Below, in pieces: positions 59,349-64,000 of a DNA stretch of 64,000 nt. The position numbers were made by a program, and so were the translations under genes. Under the pieces are notes generated by a model, which was not told where the DNA came from, did not search any database, and saw nothing but the letters and a program-made list of their open reading frames with translations. Source of the DNA: an uncultured Pelagibacteraceae bacterium. GTDB taxonomy: Bacteria; Pseudomonadota; Alphaproteobacteria; Pelagibacterales; Pelagibacteraceae. The number at the start of each line of letters is the position of its first letter. Positions within the stretch are counted from its first letter, which is position 1. Location: the NCBI GenBank assembly GCA_902555665.1, contig CACDTF010000001.1, positions 50,308 through 114,307 on the forward strand, read 5' to 3'.

Positions 59349-60509
59349 ATGATTAAGAATAAAAAATCATTGAAGGGTTCTAAAACTCCTTCAAGAAGAA
59401 AGTTCTTCAAAGCAGCAGCGGCGACTGGTGCAGCAGCTACAGCAGCTGTAGCAATGCCGAACCTAGCTTTAGGAGCTGGACACATTACTCTAAAGATGCA
59501 AGCAGCTTGGCCTTCAGGCGCAAACATCTTTTTTGAAATGGCATCTGATTACGCAAAAATGGTTAGCGATATGTCAGATGGTAAACTTAAAATTGATGTT
59601 CAACCAGTTGGAGCAGTTGTAAAAACTTCTGAAATTGGACAAGCAGTAAGTTCTGGGGTTGTTGATATGGGTCACTGGGTGACAGCATATTGGTATGGAA
59701 AAAATCCTGCTGCTTCACTTTTTGGAACTGGACCATCTTACGGAATGTCATCTCAAGAAGTTATGGGATGGATGGAGTACGGTGGAGGAAGAGCGCTATA
59801 TGACGAAGCTGTTAAGAGTGTAGGTTTTAATTACTACGGTTTCTTCCATATGCCAATGCCTGCTCAGCCATTTGGTTGGTTTAAAAAGAATGTAACAAAA
59901 GTTTCTGATGTTAAAGGAATGAAGTATAGAACAGTTGGTCTTGCGACTAACGTTTTAACTGCTATGGGAATGGTTGTAAGACAATTACCAGGCGGTGAAA
60001 TTCAACCAGCTATGAAAACTGGTTTGATTGATGCTGCTGAGTTTAACAACCCTACATCAGACTCACAGTTTGGAATGCAAGATGTCTCTAAACATTACCA
60101 CTTAGGAAGTTTCCACCAGTCTCAGGAAATGTTTGAAGTGCCAATTAATAAGAAGAGATATGACAGCCTTTCACCTGCTCATCAAGCTATCTTGAAAAAT
60201 GCTGCTTACGCTGCAAACTCAGATAACTACTTTAAAGCATTGGTTAGATATTCAACTGACTTAGCTAAATTAATGAATGAGCATAAGGTTAATGTTTACC
60301 AAACATCAGACGCTATCTTGGCTGAACAATTAAAAGGTTGGGATAAAGTTGTTGGTGAGTTTTCTGGTAAAGATGCTTTCTTCAAAAAAGTAGTAGACTC
60401 ACAAAAAGCATACGCTAAGAGAACAATGAAGTATCTGTTGATGAATCAACCGAACTACAAATTAGCTTATGAAAACGAGTTTGGACCAATTGAGAAAGTT
60501 AAAATCTAA
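59349..60509 (+). CDS. TRAP transporter substrate-binding protein DctP with Tat-like signal
   Basis: SRRKFFKAAAATGAAATAAVAMPNLALGAG twin-Arg signal; DctP fold motifs; followed by DctQ/DctM. Confidence 0.93.
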   Translation: MIKNKKSLKGSKTPSRRKFFKAAAATGAAATAAVAMPNLALGAGHITLKMQAAWPSGANIFFEMASDYAKMVSDMSDGKLKIDVQPVGAVVKTSEIGQAVSSGVVDMGHWVTAYWYGKNPAASLFGTGPSYGMSSQEVMGWMEYGGGRALYDEAVKSVGFNYYGFFHMPMPAQPFGWFKKNVTKVSDVKGMKYRTVGLATNVLTAMGMVVRQLPGGEIQPAMKTGLIDAAEFNNPTSDSQFGMQDVSKHYHLGSFHQSQEMFEVPINKKRYDSLSPAHQAILKNAAYAANSDNYFKALVRYSTDLAKLMNEHKVNVYQTSDAILAEQLKGWDKVVGEFSGKDAFFKKVVDSQKAYAKRTMKYLLMNQPNYKLAYENEFGPIEKVKI

Positions 60510-60530
60510 TTAACTTTAATAAAATTATAA

Positions 60531-60560
60531 AAAGGGGGTTTAAAAACCCCCTTTTTTTTT
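60531..60560 (+). terminator. Intrinsic terminator between dctP and dctQ-like genes
   Basis: AAAGGGGGTTT-AA-AAACCCCC followed by TTTTTTTTT. Confidence 0.92.
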
Positions 60561-60586
60561 AGACTAATTTAATATAATTGTTGGTG

Positions 60587-61171
60587 ATGGAAAACTTCAT
60601 TAAATTTGCAGACACGCTTAGCACTTCAATGGGAAAAGCATTTTCCTGGTGTATTGTAATTTTAATGGGAGGAACAGTTTATGAAGTTGTAATGGCTTAT
60701 GTATTTAACAAGCCGACTTTGTGGAATTTTGATTTTAGTATGCAGATGTACGGAGCAATTCTAATGATGTCAGGTGCATACTGTTTAGCAACAGAGGCTC
60801 ATGTAAGAGGAGACGTAATTTACAGATTATTTAAACAGAGAACTCAAGCTTGGATAGATTTAGTTTTATATTTTATATTCTTTTTTCCAGGTGTTGTTGC
60901 TTTGGCATTTTATGGATACGAATATGCAGCCTTAGCTTGGAAAATAAAAGAGACTAGTTGGAGTAGTCCAGCACAAATCCAAATCTATATGGTTAAAACT
61001 ATGATACCTGCAGCTGGCACTTTATTAGTAATTCAGGGTATTGCCGAGGTTTTTAGATCTATAATTTGTATTAAAACAGGAATTTGGCCAGCGAGAATGG
61101 TTGTTGCAGAGGAAACAGAGCAAATGTTGATGAGAACTTCTCAAGAGGAGGACAAAGAAAATGTTATTTAG
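60587..61171 (+). CDS. TRAP transporter small permease (DctQ)
   Basis: Four TM; MYGAILMMSGAYCLATEAHVRGDVIY; ATG 60587 preferred over TTG 60578. Confidence 0.9.
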   Translation: MENFIKFADTLSTSMGKAFSWCIVILMGGTVYEVVMAYVFNKPTLWNFDFSMQMYGAILMMSGAYCLATEAHVRGDVIYRLFKQRTQAWIDLVLYFIFFFPGVVALAFYGYEYAALAWKIKETSWSSPAQIQIYMVKTMIPAAGTLLVIQGIAEVFRSIICIKTGIWPARMVVAEETEQMLMRTSQEEDKENVI

Positions 61172-62522
61172 TCTTACTAATCCAGAGGTAGCTATTTTAA
61201 TGATGGGACTATTTTTGTTCGCAGTTCTTTTAGGCTTTCCAATTGCTTTTACATTAATGGCGATGGGGATTGGCTTTGGTTATTACGCTTATTTTGATGC
61301 AACAATGATGGAGCATATTTTTGATAACAGAATTTTCCAATTATTTGTTCAAAACACATACACAGTTATGGATAATAATGTTCTTACAGCTGTACCATTA
61401 TTTTTGTTTATGGGTTATTTGGTTGAAAGAGCAGGAATAGTTGCAAAACTATTTTTTGCTATAAGATTAGCTGCCCACAGACTTCCTGCATCGATGGCTG
61501 TAGCTGCTTTGATTACTTGTACTTTATTTTCTACGGCAACAGGAATTATTGGAGCAGTTGTTACTCTAATGGGGTTACTGGCGTGGCCAGCAATGGTGAA
61601 AGCTGGATATGATAAAAAATTTGCGTCAGGAATTATTTGCTCTGGTGGATGCTTGGGTATCTTAATCCCTCCAAGTATTATGTTAATTGTTTATTCGGTA
61701 ATTGCACAATTGTCACCGTTAAGACTTTTTGCAGCTGCAATATTTCCAGGACTATTATTAGCTGGTCTTTATATTGCTTACGCAGTTACAAGGGCTTGGT
61801 TAAATCCTTCAATAGCACCAAGACCACCAAAAGAAGACATCCCGCCAACAGGTGAAATTTTAAAAGAGGTGTTAGTATCTTTTGTTCCTTTATTTGGATT
61901 AATAATGTTGGTTCTTGGTACAATTTTAGCTGGAATAGCAACACCAGCTGAAGCTGCAGCAGCAGGAGCATTTGGGGCTTTAATTTTATCCTGGTTTTAT
62001 AAAACTTTAAAATGGCAAAATTTCAAAGAGTCTGTATTTTTAACTGCTAAAACAACTGCAATGATTATGTGGTTGTTTATAGGTTCTTGGACTTTTTCAT
62101 CTGTATTTTCCTATCTTGGTGGACATGAAGTATTTGAACATTTTTTCACATCAATAAATATTTCAACATGGCAATTTTTAGTGATCACCCAAATCATAAT
62201 TTTCCTTTTAGGCTGGCCTCTTGAATGGACAGAAATTTTAATTATTTTCGTGCCTATATTTTTACCTCTGCTAGAAGTATTTGGAGTTAATCCATACTTC
62301 TTTGCTATGTTAATTGCATTAAATCTTCAAACATCCTTTTTAACTCCACCGATGGCAATGTCAGCATATTATTTAAAAGGCGTTCAAAAAACAGCTGTGG
62401 AACTTTTAGATATATTTAGAGGTATCATGCCATTTTTAGCAATTGTTATCTTTGCAATGTTTTTGATGTATATGTTTCCAGGAATAGCTCTATGGTTACC
62501 AGAATTATTATTTGCACAGTAA
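61161..62522 (+). CDS. TRAP transporter large permease (DctM)
   Basis: GCLGILIPPSIMLIVYSVIAQLS; AGIATPAEAAAAGAFGAL; LQTSFLTPPMAMSAYYLKG. Confidence 0.95.
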   Translation: MLFSLTNPEVAILMMGLFLFAVLLGFPIAFTLMAMGIGFGYYAYFDATMMEHIFDNRIFQLFVQNTYTVMDNNVLTAVPLFLFMGYLVERAGIVAKLFFAIRLAAHRLPASMAVAALITCTLFSTATGIIGAVVTLMGLLAWPAMVKAGYDKKFASGIICSGGCLGILIPPSIMLIVYSVIAQLSPLRLFAAAIFPGLLLAGLYIAYAVTRAWLNPSIAPRPPKEDIPPTGEILKEVLVSFVPLFGLIMLVLGTILAGIATPAEAAAAGAFGALILSWFYKTLKWQNFKESVFLTAKTTAMIMWLFIGSWTFSSVFSYLGGHEVFEHFFTSINISTWQFLVITQIIIFLLGWPLEWTEILIIFVPIFLPLLEVFGVNPYFFAMLIALNLQTSFLTPPMAMSAYYLKGVQKTAVELLDIFRGIMPFLAIVIFAMFLMYMFPGIALWLPELLFAQ

Positions 62523-62529
62523 AAATTAA

Positions 62530-63858
62530 ATGACCAATATATTTTCTTTGAAGGCTGAAGAGCTTGTTTCAAAAATTAAAGATTCACAACTTACATCTGT
62601 TGAGCTTTGTGAAAGATATATTGACAGAGTAGAAAAATTTGAAAAAGCTGTAAAAGCTTGGGCACATTTTGATAAAAAACTTTTACTAGAAAAAGCTTCA
62701 GAGGCTGATGAATACAGAAGATCGGGAAAACCTACAGGACCTTTGCATGGTATTCCTGTAGCTGTAAAAGATATTGTTGGAACAGTTGATATGCCAACAG
62801 AATGTGGAACAGTTATTAGGAAAGGAAAATCTTATTCACAAAATGCAGAAATTATTGATTTGCTTTTAGCAGCTGGTGCAATTGTAATGGGCAAAACTGC
62901 TACAGCTGAATTAGCTTATCTTGGTCCTCCTAAAACAACCAATCCACATGATCATTCTAGGACTCCAGGCGGTTCATCAAGTGGTTCTGCTGCTGCTGTT
63001 GCATCATTTATGGCACCTTTATCAATAGGATCTCAAACTGGTGGCTCGGTTATAAGACCAGCATCTTACTGTGGTGTTGTTGGGTACAAACCAACTTATG
63101 GACTTATTTCAAGAAATGGAGTGCTTAAAACTTCTGAAAAATTAGATCACATTGGTTTATTTGGTAAAACAGTTGAGGATGTAGCACTACTTGCAAAAGT
63201 TTTAATTAAAAAAGATAAATTTGATGCTGCAACTGTTTACTATTCAGCTGATGGTATTCTTGAAGAAACAAAAAAGGGACCACTGTTTGAACCAAAATTT
63301 ATTTTTTATAAAACAGAACATTGGAAAAATGTTGAAAAAAAATCTAGAGAAGCTTTTGAATATTTTATTAAATCTTTTAAAAAAAATATCGAAATTTTTG
63401 ATACACCTTCTTATTTTAAAGATATTCATAAATATCATCAGATAATTCATGAAACAGATTTAGCAAACAATTTTGGATTGTATTACAAAAAGTATAAAAA
63501 AAAATTATCTAAACCCATGCAGGATGCTATTGTTAAAGGCAATAAACATTCAGCAAAAGAGTATGCAGAAGCCATAGATTTTATGAAAAGAAGTTATGAG
63601 TCTTATGAAGAAGTATTTGAAGATTATCATGGGGTATTATCACCATCTAGTCCAGGTGTTGCTCCTAAAAGCTTGAAGAGTACTGGCTCTGCAGAATTCA
63701 ATAAAGTATGGTCTTATTTAGGAACTCCATGCATTTCTCTGCCTTTATTACAAGGAGAGAGTAAAATGCCATTAGGTGTTCAATTAATTGGTGCAAAATA
63801 TGATGATCATAGATTTTTAGGTGTTGCTAATTGGCTAGAAAAGGAATGTAATAATTAA
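62530..63858 (+). CDS. Amidase (amidase signature family)
   Basis: GIPVAVKDI; GGSSSGSAAAVAS; GSQTGGSVIRPASYCGVVGYKPTYG. Confidence 0.94.
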   Translation: MTNIFSLKAEELVSKIKDSQLTSVELCERYIDRVEKFEKAVKAWAHFDKKLLLEKASEADEYRRSGKPTGPLHGIPVAVKDIVGTVDMPTECGTVIRKGKSYSQNAEIIDLLLAAGAIVMGKTATAELAYLGPPKTTNPHDHSRTPGGSSSGSAAAVASFMAPLSIGSQTGGSVIRPASYCGVVGYKPTYGLISRNGVLKTSEKLDHIGLFGKTVEDVALLAKVLIKKDKFDAATVYYSADGILEETKKGPLFEPKFIFYKTEHWKNVEKKSREAFEYFIKSFKKNIEIFDTPSYFKDIHKYHQIIHETDLANNFGLYYKKYKKKLSKPMQDAIVKGNKHSAKEYAEAIDFMKRSYESYEEVFEDYHGVLSPSSPGVAPKSLKSTGSAEFNKVWSYLGTPCISLPLLQGESKMPLGVQLIGAKYDDHRFLGVANWLEKECNN

Positions 63859-64000
63859 ATGCAAAAATTTACAGTATTTTTAGGAACTTTACTTGCAACT
63901 GCATTTCTTGTTGGCTTGGCTACCACTTTAACAAGATCAACTATGATTAGTTTCTTTGATGTCTTGCCAGTTTATATTTTGATGGCAATTGCAATTTTCA
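63859..64000 (+). CDS. Hypothetical protein with N-terminal hydrophobic segments (truncated by window end)
   Basis: ATG one base after amidase stop; MQKFTVFLGTLLATAFLVGLATTLTRSTMISFFDVLPVYILMAIAIF. Confidence 0.55.
   Translation, partial: MQKFTVFLGTLLATAFLVGLATTLTRSTMISFFDVLPVYILMAIAIF

Overview
AT-rich, gene-dense window with very short intergenic gaps. Gene content and style look like a streamlined marine alphaproteobacterium of the SAR11/Pelagibacterales type (inference from content, no database search). It is almost entirely protein-coding, with one tRNA-Gly(GCC). I saw no rRNA, CRISPR array or insertion sequence. Main blocks: hisF(partial)-hisE-HIT-GNAT; lolA/ftsK; purH-heparinase-like-rpe; an acetate-type Na+/solute symporter plus acs; tsaD/hemCD/mscS/folD; a haloacetate-dehalogenase-like hydrolase; a cryptochrome/photolyase cluster (28.0-32.5 kb); argG; a ccmCDEFGH operon; a 2-hydroxyacid/glyoxylate block with glcDEF; and a solute-uptake block (AcoR-like regulator, alcohol dehydrogenase, two-ATPase ABC importer, TRAP transporter, amidase). 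The items most worth a second look: a putative structured RNA with an anti-Shine-Dalgarno-like loop upstream of ccmC; an AcoR-type regulator with no AAA+ domain and a Cys cluster in its place; an ABC importer whose two ATPases appear degenerate at the same composite ATP site; a photolyase-like protein that may be circularly permuted, near a cryptochrome lacking the Fe-S cysteines; an EF-hand loop in a sodium symporter; stem-loops after both solute-binding-protein genes; and a Lys/Arg-repeat tail on acetyl-CoA synthetase.
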